A program made the position numbers and the translations under genes. This document shows, one piece after another, positions 34,913-46,800 of a DNA stretch of 64,000 nt. The stretch is taken from positions 4,402,001 through 4,466,000 of the forward strand of contig JAJGBQ010000002.1 in NCBI GenBank assembly GCA_022457065.1, given 5' to 3'. The notes beneath the pieces were generated by a model. That model made no database searches. It was not told the origin of the DNA and worked only from the letters and a program-made list of their open reading frames with translations. The first letter of the stretch is position 1. Every line of letters starts with the position of its first letter. The stretch comes from Curvularia sp. ZM96. Its lineage: Eukaryota; Ascomycota; Dothideomycetes; Pleosporales; Pleosporaceae.

Positions 34913-35070
34913 ATTTTGCGAGTAATTTCGATACAGCCTTGGCAGGGGGAACGGTAACGATGCTGCCTAGTCCACAACGAACCTCGCTTCAGAACCGACA
35001 GTTTAAGAATCCGTCGTTCTGGTCGAGCATCTTTACGTTGCTATCCATTCGTTTCGCTCATCAATTCACC

Positions 35071-35760
35071 ATGGGCTTCACAAAGCCGTCCACTCTTCTA
35101 TCCCTCCTCGTCGCCAGTGCAGCAGCGTTGGATCCTTCTCGACTATCTGCCCTGCTCCCTACAGAAGTACCAACCGTCACAGACAACTGGCAATGCGCCA
35201 TATCAACCTACTCGACTTATTTCGCCCCTCCAAAACCCACAGGAACCCTTCTCTCGGCTCTGGAGTCCTATGGAAGCAATCTGCAGGAGTCCTGCACGAA
35301 ATCAAACTGTTTTTACCCTGACGCCACGAGCTGGTGCGGCTTCACGACCGCCGCCCCGACTGCAGCACTGCCCGCATACACCAGCTATGCCAGCTCCGCG
35401 TCTGTATGGTGGGCTGAGCACGGTTCTGCTGCCGTGGAGCTTGCGCAGGAATGTCCGCAGTACTGGTGGGACGCTTTGCTAGAAAATCCGAGCAACTCAG
35501 GGTGGCTTGATCTGACCATCGCTCATGCGGAGTGTCTTGCTGGGCTGCCTGCTTCTGGATCATCCAAGAAGGTTGAGGGTGCAAGTGTAACGTCCTCGAC
35601 TTTGTCTGCATCAGAGACAGCCTCTGCAAAGCCATCTTCGGCAGCGAGTGCGCCTTCTAGCGTCGCTACGTCCTCAGCCGCTACGAAGTTTTCTAGTAAC
35701 GGGAACGAACTGCTGCTTTCGGCCCTTGTCAATGTTGTAGGATTAGTCCTGCTCTTGTAG
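35071..35760 (+). CDS. Secreted, probably GPI-anchored cell-surface protein
   Basis: A single exon encodes 229 residues from ATG 35071. The signal peptide (about 1-19, LLSLLVASAAA) is followed by a globular ectodomain of about 145 residues with six cysteines (in WQCAIS, ESCTKSNCFY, SWCGF, QECPQYW, AECLAG). These probably form three disulphides. A Ser/Thr/Ala-rich stretch (about 167-208) that is likely O-glycosylated precedes a hydrophobic C-terminal tail ending GLVLLL. This layout is typical of fungal GPI-anchored wall or membrane proteins. I do not recognise the ectodomain family, and a role at the cell surface is inferred only from the layout. The upstream neighbour ends 158 bp before. Confidence 0.82.
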   Translation: MGFTKPSTLLSLLVASAAALDPSRLSALLPTEVPTVTDNWQCAISTYSTYFAPPKPTGTLLSALESYGSNLQESCTKSNCFYPDATSWCGFTTAAPTAALPAYTSYASSASVWWAEHGSAAVELAQECPQYWWDALLENPSNSGWLDLTIAHAECLAGLPASGSSKKVEGASVTSSTLSASETASAKPSSAASAPSSVATSSAATKFSSNGNELLLSALVNVVGLVLLL

Positions 35761-36653
35761 GTGCATACGCAAGGCTGAATGGCTGTATATGTGAGGGTCG
35801 TGTTTGGCGATTGGTAAGTTTTGATGTTTTGTTGGTGAAGGAATCCTTGCTGACTTGACCTTCCCGAACTCCAGTCGTTCGGCTTGCGAAATAATCTGGC
35901 CACTGATGGCGGGTGTTGAAATGCATACAGTACACCTACTCTCTCACAACTGGCAAAACCGGAAAATCAACGACAAGCTATCAACACAGCAAACAACGAA
36001 TGGCTGCAGCGACTACCACTATTTTTGAAAGTAGAGTCGTAAGTGCTAAGAGTACAACAACCGATAGATAACTGTGACAACTACAGCTACTTTAGAAGTA
36101 GTGATTTCAGTATACCCAATGTAGGGTGGTTCTGCAGGCCACCATTTTCCAATTTTACCACTTGTGGGAAAGACGTAGTGCTGCAGCAGGAGCTTCGGCT
36201 GCAAGAGGTCAGTGTTCAACTTGTGATGGCGATTACTTCATAAAGCAGTATATCTTTCTGAGAAGTGTATCATAGCACTTTTTTTTTAGAAGATAGTGTG
36301 TTATCTGGCGAAGCTGTTGGCTGATGGTTTCACCGCGTAACTGTGATCAAAATCTGCAATGTTCCTTCCTTCTCACTCCCAGATGTTTTCTTCTCTTGGC
36401 TTCATGATTGATAGGTCGTCCAGAGATTGCAGCTGACTAGTTTTACCTCAAAGTTTGTGCCCTGTGAAGTGCACGTGCGCTTTCACCTGCGGGACGTCAC
36501 TGTTTGTTTGCTCCTTCTTTCTAGGCTGCATCAGCATCTCCACAACAGTATAGAAACTCCCGCACACCACTGACATCCCACTTGCTACCCGATTCCAACA
36601 TCTCTGTCAACCCAGTCACGGACTCACAAGACACGACGCCTCCTAACTCGAAA
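35761..36653. other. Intergenic, no supported gene
   Basis: These roughly 890 bp hold the 3' flank of the GPI-type gene and the promoter of the KH-like gene. A T-run occurs near 36280. No coding feature was found. Confidence 0.45.
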
Positions 36654-38794
36654 ATGGATCAAAACGCGTTGAAGGGAAAGAAGCCCAATAGGGTCTTACC
36701 TGTTCCGCCCGAGTTTCGCCGCCCTATCCACGTCAGAGAACGAGACGCAATCATCAACGATGTCAACCTCGAGACAGGGTGCACGGTACTTCCACACTGG
36801 GATTACCAACGGGGCCAAGGTGAAGGTATCATCTACCAATTCGATATCTTTGGCGCAGGTGCGGGCCTAGAACGCGCTACTCAGCACATTCAACAGTGGA
36901 TCTCAAAGGCGCCTACTAAGTCCAAAGAGTCCGCAGCATGGGCGAAAACACCTGCGTTCGATCCGAACAAGTGGTACTACGAGCAGCTCGAAGAGTTGGA
37001 GCATGAGCGTAAACAAGTCTTCAAGGGTCCACCTCCTCAGCCTCACCCGTGTGAGACACCTTTGCACACGGTACGTGTTCTCGGACTCCGCTGTGATTCT
37101 TTGTAACTCACACAAATCTAGACAGTTGTACGCTGGCCTAGAGAGCTGGACGACCGCGGTATCTCGCCTCGAGATGTCTTCAACAACAAACTGGAGGCTC
37201 TCGACGCCATCAGAACCCGTGACGAGGTCTACATCACTCTTCTAGGAAACAACAGCGGTGACTGGCAGATAGAGATGCAAGCCTACGACACTGCAAACCT
37301 TGCAGCGGCCGAAGAGCATCTCAACACTATGATTGAGAAAGTCAAGGATGAGGAGATGGGTTCCCACAGTTCACTAACCATGGTCCTCGATGATCAAGAG
37401 GGAATAGACGTTGTCTTCGAACGAGCTGGATCATGGTGGCCAAAGTTTGAAGACCCGGTTGTACCTCGTCTCCTGCCTAGTGCCATGATGAACCTTCCTG
37501 GAAGCTTCCGTGAAGAGCCACCGCACCCCATGGAGTTATCTCGCATCCAGCATTCATTCCGAGTAGCTCTCGAGTCGGTAAAGCACAGAAAGGGCACTTA
37601 CGATCTGGCCATCCGTCTGGGCTGTTTAGCCATCCGCTCAAAACATATCGGTGATGAGGATGTTGGGACGAAACACGATAAGGAACTCTTCCTGAAGTCG
37701 ATTGACACTTCAATCTTCCTAGATAACAAGAGATGGTAAAGGATTGTCTTCTTCATTTGCTATATGATGATGCTAACAGAACAGGCTGGCCAATGACACA
37801 ACCGGCCATCGGATGTTTAGGTCCCTCTGCGCAGCCGACAATCTTTTTGAGCCGACAAAGCCTACTACCTGCTCCAGCTATATGCCCAAGACGCTGGACG
37901 ATACTCATCCCATGCTTCGTGGAACATGGGTGTTCCACGATCCGAGCAGTGACATTTCGTCACCGCGTGACCCCACTCGCTCCTCTGGAAAACCAGTGGT
38001 CTCCAGTTCAACTCCCGCAACTCCTGCGAATCTGTCAACCAGTTTGATTGTACTACAAGTCGACTGGGTTCGCGACAACGAAGGGGTGTATGAAAAGTCT
38101 CCGCCACGGTTCTTCCGGTTGGAGCAGGGTGCGAAAGGTCCTAGGAAGAACATGGACATCAATCTTCTGGAATTGGGAGAGTAAGTATTTCCCGTATCGG
38201 CGAAACGCTAAGCTAACGTCGATAAGGAGCCGAGGATGGCACTTTTCGCTGGAGTCCATGCTTCCCGTACCCTCAAAGAGTATTTCGCCCGTCCTGACTC
38301 AGTTCGCCAAGCAAGTGAGGATGCGACCTGGTTACAAGCACCAGTCTGCTGAGGCATTTGCTCAATGGGATACTACATCGACTGTCAACAAACACCTGCA
38401 GACTGGACGTCTGACTGCCATCTACTCGTTCGGGATCAAGAACACATACTACAAGGTCGATCTGACGCGTATTTGGCACCCAACGCAGAAACTACCGGTA
38501 TGGAGCCTTGCCGTTCGTCACGCGGAGTGGGCAAATCACCTTTCAGAGCTAGAGCACCTTCCGATGGGTCGCAAGGCTAATTGGGGTGATACCATCACCA
38601 CATTCCTGCCAGAAGATGGCCAATCCTCGTACAATGTCACCAACGAAGACGACTTGTCAATGGGTAATCTCAGTCTTGGTGCAGCGGCTCAAGCTGCCCC
38701 TCGCGGCGGCATCCGCATCCTCATAGCCAAATTACTCCAGGTCTCGGCTGTTGTCAGTTCAATCACAGATACCGCAGGAGGCGTTGATCTCTAA
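36654..38794 (+). CDS. Uncharacterised protein with KH-like N-terminal region
   Basis: Four exons (36654-37070, 37122-37735, 37785-38180, 38227-38794) encode 664 residues from ATG 36654. Residues about 18-86 (RPIHVRERDAIINDVNLETG, a CTVLPHW turn, then IYQFDIFGAGAGLERATQHI) have the I..D.....TGC...P hydrophobic rhythm followed by an F.I.G....L..A...I helix, which resembles a divergent KH fold. A second similar pattern follows (DEVYITLLGNNSGDWQIEMQ). The rest is globular and unassigned. It looks like a conserved filamentous-fungal protein, with no signal peptide or membrane segment. RNA binding is a guess from the KH-like pattern; the GxxG loop of true KH domains is not evident. Confidence 0.78.
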
Positions 38795-39090
38795 GAAGTA
38801 GAACCGGTAGAATGCGATAGAACGGACTGGCGCATCATGCATTTTGTCTCTAGAGTTGGCAGCCTGAGGTAAGAAGGCATTGAAATGGAGGCTAGATAGT
38901 TTATCATACCAGACTAATTCATGTCTTTGTTCCGACCGTCTAATTGCGGCCTTGTCTGCCATCTATGCATATTGTGTTGTTTGAAGGCGCGAGCATCTCA
39001 CCTTCAGTCGCCCACGCTTGGATCTGGAGTGTCCGCTCATGAGCGGTCTTGTCCTTCCCTTAAACTACATCCGTCATACGTCTACACCCT

Positions 39091-39651
39091 TCAGCTCCCC
39101 TGCTCTTCACCCTTGCTCTCCTGCGCATTCAGCACCTTCAAACGAATCACCTCCTCCACCATCCTAACATTCTGCGCCTTCCCCTGCACCACAGCCTCCA
39201 GATCCTTCAAACTCTCCCCGAGATCCTTGACCTTGCGCTCGTAAAAGTCTTTCGCGCCCGCAATATCCTTTTCGATGAAGAACCCCGTGCCCACATCTAC
39301 AAGCACGTGCTCGTGGTCCGTAAGCTTGCCTGGAACATACAGCGAAGATGTCAAGGGTACTAGCAGCGGCTTGCTGGTTGTGGCGGGTGTCAGACCGGTA
39401 GAAATGGAGGTTAGGCAGTCTTTGAATTTGGATTGCGCGGTACGTAGGGATTGGAAGGAGTTGGAGAGGTGGGTGAGTTCGGCGTCGAGCTGTGTTTTGA
39501 GTTCTTGGAGGCGAGGCACGGGGAGAGATGTTATTTCGACTGGCGCAGTAACTTGTTAGCATGGTTCGCTCTTCTTTTTTCTGTTTGCCAATTGGGAAAG
39601 TCAGAGAAGGTGCTTACTCTGGCCGCCTTGGCCGCCTTGCTTGGAGGCCAT
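39091..39651 (-). CDS. GIM5: Prefoldin subunit 5 (alpha type)
   Basis: A 34-nt first exon (39651-39618, MASKQGGQGGQ) is spliced over a 78-bp intron to exon 39539-39091, giving 160 residues. The product is a prefoldin alpha subunit: an N-terminal coiled coil (LPVPRLQELKTQLDAELTHL), the beta-hairpin region with VPLTSSLYVPGKL and VDVGTGFFIEK, then a C-terminal coiled coil. The prefoldin hexamer delivers unfolded actin and tubulin to the CCT chaperonin. The nearby tubulin cofactor E works in the same folding route, although adjacency in fungi need not be functional. Head to head with the JmjC gene. Confidence 0.93.
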
Positions 39652-39828
39652 GATGGTGCTGTGTGTGTGGGTTCTGCGGAGCTTCGGTTTGGTTGTGAAG
39701 ACGGGCGTAAAGTTTACATGGGAAGGGAAGGGTTTGGCGGGGCGTGTGGGGTAACGTGAGAGCGTGTCAAGCTCTCTCACGCGTGTGCTAGAACCGACGA
39801 TGCCGTCACTCGAAAAAATCAATTCAAC
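39652..39828. promoter_or_regulatory. Bidirectional promoter (prefoldin 5 / JmjC) with inverted repeat
   Basis: Only 177 bp separate the two divergent start codons. The spacer contains a perfect 8-bp inverted repeat, CGTGAGAG at 39755-39762 and CTCTCACG at 39774-39781, separated by 11 bp. This is a candidate binding site for a dimeric factor. Confidence 0.6.
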
Positions 39829-40776
39829 ATGTCTCAACTCTCGCGACCGTTGCGCTCCACGAAGCTGTTTGTGCGGTCGTGCTCGTCCCTAACTAGACGT
39901 TTTGGCGCGGTGGATGCACTGGAATACATAGATGATACCTCAGGACTCAGCACACCCGCTTTCGACGCCAATAAACCAGCAGTCTTTAGATCCGCGTTTG
40001 CAGATTATCCGGCTAGAAAGAAATGGTTTACTTCGAGTAATGAGCCTTCAGAGTACCCTCAAGGGTTGAATATGGCGTATTTGGAAAAGCATGGCGACGC
40101 AATGGTACCGCTGGAAGTCACGCGACCATCCGCCAGAAGCATGGAGAACAAGACATTTGATCGCATCGAAGCGCCTTTTTCCCTTTTGCTAGCGCATATA
40201 AACGCGCCAGGAAAGCAGGATATGAAGCTCTATCTCGCGCAGCACTTGTTAGAGGACCTCCCAGCAGAGCTGAACAAGGACTTGCCCACACCACTGGCCT
40301 TCCTCTCTCACTTGAAAGCTCGAGGTGACATTTATGCCTCGAGTATTTGGATGGGAAGTCCACCGACTCGGACTCCGCTGCATCGTGATCCGAATCCGAA
40401 TCTGTTCGTACAGTTGGCGGGCAAGAAGAAGTTCAGGATCATGAGGCCTGAGCTTGGGAGAAGCGTTTATGAGCGGGTGCTGCGGCGTATACGGGGGGCT
40501 GCTGGTGACGCAAATATGAGAGGTGCAGAGATGATGCAGGGGAGCGAAATGGAGAGCCTCGAGGCGGCAGTGTGGCGTGAAGATAAGTACCTTTTGGATG
40601 GGCAAGAGGGATGGGAGACGACCCTCACGAGCGGAGACGCGCTGTATGTTCCTTTGGGATGGTGGCATGCAGTTAGAGGGTTTGGAGAGGGCGCAAATGC
40701 TTCTGTAGGTTCACCGTCTAGTTGTCTGTTGCCACATGCTAACTGTGACTGTTAGGTAAACTGGTGGTTCCGCTGA
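39829..40776 (+). CDS. JmjC-domain (cupin-type) oxygenase
   Basis: Exons 39829-40704 and a 21-nt terminal exon 40756-40776 encode 298 residues. The protein is a small cupin-like JmjC protein with the iron-binding HxD in PLHRDPNPNLFVQL and the distal His in VPLGWWHAVR. The micro-exon supplies the family C-terminal VNWWFR. Proteins of this size and type are 2-oxoglutarate- and Fe(II)-dependent hydroxylases of proteins or tRNA (FIH/TYW5/JMJD groups). Substrate is not predictable here. A basic N-terminus (LRSTKLFVRSCSSLTRRF) might be a mitochondrial presequence. It is convergent with tubulin cofactor E, the stops being 44 bp apart. Confidence 0.85.
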
Positions 40777-40820
40777 AGCAAAGCCATGTCTAAGCAAATC
40801 ATATGGGTGAAACACAATGC

Positions 40821-42655
40821 TCAGAAGGCTTCTGGCTGAACCTCTACTCTGACAGTAGCCTCTGTTCCGTCCACCCACGTCCCAATTGACCTCGTACCAG
40901 GCACAATTTCCACTTCGCGCATCACGCGGTCCATACCCATCTCTGCCTCGCTGTCGTCGGAATCCCAATCATCGTCTACTATTTCTGTAGCCGACTTCCG
41001 TACAGACATCCAATCGCCGGTTTCCCAAACCAATCTGCATCTGATGGGCTTGATGCTGAAATGCTTGCCAACAACACCGAGGGTAGTGTACACAGTGCTA
41101 CCCTTTGGAATCTCAGTCTCGAAGATGTCAGTCGGCGAAGCTGCCAGGTAAAACTTGATGCGAAGCAGCCGGGCGGCTAGCGAGTTTGGATTCACAGCAT
41201 TGGCGGAACGCTGGATATCAGGCTCACCATACTCCTCACACAACCAGTCGTACCTGGGATGACTTTTCAAAATCTGCTCCCGCAGGTTCTCTGGTGCAAA
41301 CTGCACCTCCTTTGCTATCATGGAGAGATAGTACGACTCTGCGTTTAGCCGCTCCTTTTCTGTTATCGGACTGTGGTTGAGGGTCTTAAGTTGCCCCAGT
41401 CGTGCAAGAGTAAGCATGTATCCATCATCGGCAGTCAAAGCGCGACCATCTGGTGCTTGGAGCGATTGATACAGGGGATTGTGCGAGACTCGCAAGCTCT
41501 GGAGACCAGGGAAGACGTGAACGAGTTGGTCAATAAAGCTCCATGTTGTTATCTCATTAAACGAGAGATCAACCTCTCGAACTGTTTCTGGGAATAGCGG
41601 TGGGGATGTACCAGCGCTTGTTATCTCTGAAACTTTGTTTGACTTCAGGATCAGTCGTTGGAGGTTTGGTAGTTTCGATAGGCATTCGATGGAAGAGAGG
41701 GAAGTGATACGATTGTCCTCTAGTGTCAGATCGACGATTGTCGAGTTGGGTGTATGAGGCGTGAGCGCTGTGTAGAGATTGCTGGAGGCCGAAAATGTAG
41801 TCAGAGAGGGGAAGAGATAGGTAAGGCGTGCCATGTCGGCCCAGGGAAGGAGCGTGTCTTCCAGCTTCAAAGATTTTATACCTTTGAATGCTTTCCGGCA
41901 TCTTTCTTCCTCCATCTCCGTGAGACTAGCATCTCGAAAGCGTGTACCGCTGTATCCTTTTAGCATGCTTCCTAGGTCATATGTATGACGAAGAGTAAAT
42001 AAACAAGTACTTACTCCACCCTCAAACTTCTCAGTCCTGGGAGCTGTTCACAAATTGCCGCCACCTCTCTCCACTCTTCGAAAAGATTTCTGCTCAGATC
42101 CAGTTCAATGGCTTTTGGACAGGCGTCTTTTACATCGCTCGTCTCGCCACCTTCTATCCACTTGGTACCCCGGGCCTCTGGACGATGCATGCACAGCCCA
42201 TCTAAAATGATAATCTTCAACTCGGAGAGCTGAGCCAGCTGCTTTCTGATCTTGTCGAATCCAATTTCCTCTGCGGGTTTCCCATTGAAAAGCACTGGTT
42301 TCCTCTCTTGTGGCTGTTGGGGTGCTTGAACATTAAATACAACTTCGACGGATGGACCTCCTTCTTCTTGCTCTTCCTCCTCAGACGCATACTTTGCTTT
42401 GAGCGCCTTCACAAAAGAGCGTGGTGGGTCTGGCTTACGAGCTGGTCGGATGAAGGATGCGGACGTTGGAGAGGGGTTCAGACATGTAAAGTATTGGGTG
42501 CCTTGGTGCGAGCCTGAGTGCTTCCCGCGAGTGGGATCGTCCCATTCTACGCCAAGCCAAGTGCCGGTGGTTCCTTCGACGGGACCATGGTAGCGGACGG
42601 TGCAGAGATGGGATGAGTAGGAAAGACGTTTTCCGGGATATATGTCTGTTGCCAT
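40821..42655 (-). CDS. Tubulin-folding cofactor E (CAP-Gly and LRR protein)
   Basis: Exons 42655-42015 and 41967-40821 encode 595 residues. The N-terminal CAP-Gly domain (about 8-70) has the motif TGTWLGVEWDDPTRGKHSGS. Leucine-rich repeats follow (ELDLSRNLFEEW, LRSLRV, VDLTLEDNRITSL, LILKSNKVSEI, EVDLSFNEITTW, LRVSHNPL), then a C-terminal ubiquitin-like region (RIKFYLAASPTDIFETEIPK). This is the layout of TBCE, yeast Pac2 and fission-yeast Alp21, which binds alpha-tubulin and helps assemble the alpha/beta heterodimer. The acceptor used is GGAAG at 41968. An upstream CCTAG would shift the frame. Confidence 0.92.
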
Positions 42656-43072
42656 GGCTAAATCTGGTCTCGACTACTTAGGCAACGTTAGAATAATTGA
42701 GTGCGATTGTTATGATATTTGCAGGCCTTTTACTGTCTGCTGTACCGGCGGGCTCGGGATTTCAATTTCAATTTGCCTTTGGAAGGCTAATTTTTGTCCC
42801 AAATTCAGCGCGGCCTGGCTGTGGTAAACGTCAATGGACGTTGCAAGAAGGTATCAAGGCAGATGTGCACGTGACACCGCAAGTGGAGCCTCAGAGCGTT
42901 AGCGCGGTACCTGATCGCCGCCTCCAGAGTTCTTGACATGCGCATACATCACCGACGCGCCTCACGTACAATCCCCACACCCAACAAGCACAAGTCGCGC
43001 AAGAGTAAAGTCTTCAGAAACCTCTCGTAACTCTTTGGATTGATCAACAAGTGTCTCTAAGAGCGGTTAAGA
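42656..43072. promoter_or_regulatory. Bidirectional promoter (TBCE / PRP11)
   Basis: 417 bp separate the divergent starts of tubulin cofactor E and the SF3a subunit. Both are housekeeping genes. No specific motif was assigned. Confidence 0.5.
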
Positions 43073-43830
43073 ATGGATTACCAGGTACGCTCCTTGCCAC
43101 AAAAAAGTTGAGAAGCAGCTACTGACCCTCACAGAATCGCGCAGGCTCCAAATTTGGTGGCGGAGGTGTCGCCTCACAGTCCGCGACGAATGCCGACCGA
43201 CGAGAGCGTCTCCGTAAGCTCGCGCTCGAGACAATCGACCTTGACAAGGACCCATACTTCTTCAAGAACCATGTCGGTAGCTTCGAGTGCCGTCTCTGTT
43301 TGACCGTCCATCAGAACGACGGCTCCTATCTCGCACATACACAAGGACGAAAGCATCAGACAAACTTGGCGCGCCGTGCTGCGAAGGAGCAGAGAGAAGG
43401 AAAGAGGGACGATGTCGGGCAGCAAGGACTGCTTGCAGGCGTTGTGCCCAAGAAGAACGTTATCAAGATCGGACGGCCCGGATATCGCATCACAAAAGTA
43501 CGCGACCCGAACACGCGCCAAAACGGGCTGCTATTCCAGTTCCAATTTCCAGACCTCACTCCAGGTATAACCCCCAAAGTCCGCATTATGAGCGCATATG
43601 AGCAGAGGGTGGAGGAGCCGGACCCAAACTACCAGTATCTCATTGTTGCGGGAGAGCCTTACGAGACAGTTGCAGTGAAGCTGCAGTCTCGCGATATCGA
43701 CAGGAGAGAAGGCAAGTTCTGGTACTGGTTTGACGAAGACTCCAAGGAATTCTGGTGCCAGATTCTTTTCAAGACTGAGCGTGATGAGCGCTTCAGCGCG
43801 GTTCCTGGTCTTGCTCCTGGTAGGAAGTAG
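43073..43830 (+). CDS. PRP11: Splicing factor 3a subunit 2 (Prp11/SF3A2)
   Basis: A 12-nt first exon (43073-43084, MDYQ) is joined across a 50-bp intron to 43135-43830, giving 235 residues. The protein begins NRAGSKFGGGGVAS as in SF3A2. It carries the matrin-type C2H2 zinc finger (FECRLCLTVHQNDGSYLAHT, then QGRKH), followed by the conserved GRPGYRITKVRDP block and the EGKFWYWFDEDSKEFWCQIL segment. SF3a is part of the U2 snRNP and helps define the branch site. Fungal proteins lack the long proline-rich tail of the human subunit, as here. Confidence 0.96.
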
Positions 43831-46800
43831 GCCTCGTCGTGGGTCGGCTCTTGCTTTGGATCTCAGGTACAAGTGCTTTTCTAGTAAGCATGATTTACAG
43901 TTTAGGGCAAGAAAGTTTAGCCCAGTCTACACGATACCAGCGGTTGAGGCGTTTGGGCTTGATGGTAGTTTAATGGCGTTTTCAAATTTTAGGAGCAATG
44001 ATTCTCATGAACCTGTTTGGTGTAGGTCGCTCCCATGTGTAAACATAATGAATAGAAATCTAACATCGAACCCGTGACAGAGCCACCTCGAATGCTGAGG
44101 TCCAAAGCCATTAGAAATCAAGACTGAATTCGGCAGGTACTCTCATACCCCAAGTGTCCATCAATCTACAGTCACTGAGAGCAGGTGCCCTTGGTTGAGA
44201 GTAGCAGCCACGTGACAAACAATGTTTGCTCGAGATGAGTACTGACGCATCGTGTACACGCTTCTGCAGTATCAACTTCTGCACTTTCACTGTTCCACCC
44301 AAGCGCAATTACACCGTGTCAGAGTGCTCAGCTGATTACCTGCAACACTACACCGGAACCCAAGGTCCGCAGCGCCTTGCTTGACATCGCCCCCTGTATC
44401 TGCCGCAGCTTCCTTTCACCGTCTTTCCTGCTTCTAGTCTCAACATTTTCTGTCTTGTCGTCCGTCTGCCGGAGGTCTTGCATCGACATGACCCAATCTA
44501 ATGACATGGTCGTATCTCTCGTCATGGAGATATTAATCCTCTTGGCACTTTCCATTGTTTTCCCTTGGGAATGACGCGTAACTGCTCTGCTGTGCGGCTC
44601 TATGGCGCATGACTAGACCAGAATCCCGAGGACACGTTGCAGCGGCATGCAAACATCGGCGTCTGTGTCTCTTACGTCGTCACTCTCATCAAGGTATTAT
44701 TTTATGAATGGTTCAGCTCCGCGGAATTTCTACCGGTGCGCTGCAAGCCGTCAGTCCGAGCAAGACATGCAGAGCCCAGCCACGGTGAGCTGCTGATCAA
44801 CAGCGAGAGTTAAAAATCTTGCTTTTTTTCCGAGATTTGACCAAGTGCATTCTTGTGACTGGTCAGCCTTGACATGACACAGACCGATGATGACCTGTCA
44901 GAAAAAAGGACAAATGCACCAAAGGGGATTGTTTCGGAGATTCGTTGATCTACAGTCGCAACATTCGGTTCAGCCCTGTGGGCTATTGGCGGCGCAAAGG
45001 CAATTGTGTCCCTGTCTTTTACACAGGATCGGGATGCCAGAGTCAATATCAAAAATCTTGGTAGCGAGGAGGATTGTGAGCCCCCCTTGACATTTCCTTC
45101 TGTCATCTGGGCAAGAGTGGTAACGAGACTTGCCCAAGATGTGAGTGGTCACAGGAATCCAGGGATTCCTACACTTGGTACTCTACCCAGGAAGGGTTAT
45201 GCACGAATGACCCTCGTTTAGGACCCATGGGCAGAAACTAACGGACAGTCCGCATCGATGCTACGGTGGAAAACGACCAGCCTCAACAGCCATGGTGCTC
45301 CTCCTGGGACATGTTCGCGGGCGTTGTTGCATGTGATCATATGATGACCATGGATGGGTAAATGCGATAACGGCCCCCGGCCTGCTCCAGTCCTTCACGT
45401 AGCCAGTAGCACCTGACCGCTTGTTCATCGAGAAGACCGTTGATCTAGTTTGGTGATTGGTCGCCACTACATTGCTCGTTGATGCAGCCTCGCCGCACTT
45501 CCCCACCTTGGAGCGGATCGCGGCACTATTCGAGTGTAGTTGAGGTCTAGGATGGCACTCGCAACGGACAAGGGCACAGCCAGACTGCAGGGTTAGGTGA
45601 AGGCCCGAAGAGGAACTAGGTTCTGCTCGAGCATCGTGCATACGCGGCCGCGACCGCGATGTCGCGAATCCTCGGGAAGATGCCGAAAAGCGCTAGCCTG
45701 GACACTGCTATGTTGCTCGTTTCAAACCTCCAGAACATGGACAAATTTGGAAGTCTAGACAGCATGGCAACAAAAGCATCTCTACCGAGATCATCATCAA
45801 GAGTCGGATGCAGCAGTGCTACGCGAATGAATACATCTGAAAAGAGCAAGCTTGCACGGACTAGTGTATTCATGCTGGAGGGATTTACTTTTTTTCTCTC
45901 TCGCTGCGGTGTTCTAGGAGCCGAAGAAGAATGAAGGAAAAAAAAGAGACGCACTTTCACCGCTAGAGCTGTGCGACCCCGCTGCAGTCGGTTGGCATAC
46001 CGAAAAGCCAAAACGGAAAGCCAAACCTATGTTTGGCTTTTGGGGCCCCGTTTAATTGTGGCAAGAGCGCGGGCACTCCGTCGTTCAGTGGCCCGGTCGA
46101 AATGATCTCCATAGCTCGGATTTATGAAACAACATATCGAAAACAAACCGATTGCACAGGACGTACGACGGTTGCATCCGTCAGCCACGATCCCCGTCTC
46201 GAGAGGCCATGTTTGTTTGGTCTATGTTGATGTTGCGATCCAGGACAGTGGGTACAGCTGTCATATGATGATCAAGCATCTATCCTAGCTCCATCGCATT
46301 GCCCCGCCAAGCAGTCGATTGAGCCTATGACTTGAACTTGCAGTGAAATGTTTCAACTAATCCTTGCAACGCGCGCGCTACAGATGTCATGACAGCGGTG
46401 TACGGGTTTAGTAGCGTAGTAGTCCAAGCCTTGAACCGGCTCAACAAAGAACGACGTGGTGATCAGGCAAGAGGCGCCCGTGGCGAGATTTGCCCTCGTG
46501 CCGAGAGAAAAAAAACGGATTGCAAACCGGGAAAGGATGAAGTCCGGGGAGAATGAATTTCATGTTGGGCTCTTCTGGCAGTTCAAGACTACGGAGGGAG
46601 GGGATATGAGGGACGGCGCAAGAGGGCGGAAATCACTCAACGATGTAAGAGAGATGGTAGCCACCAACCAGAATGCTCTGGCAAATTGTTTCTCCAGGGC
46701 CCCCCGTGAGGGAGGGACCGAGTTCGGATGGGGAGTACAACTCAGCGGACGAAAGAGAGGTAACATTTCCCGATTAGTGGAAAGACCCTGCAGGGTGAGA

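Noticed and set aside
45616..46011. 131-codon minus-strand frame in the 43.8-49.3 kb gap
   Set aside because: The open frame begins at a TTG, the first ATG lies well inside, and there is no family resemblance or splice partner.
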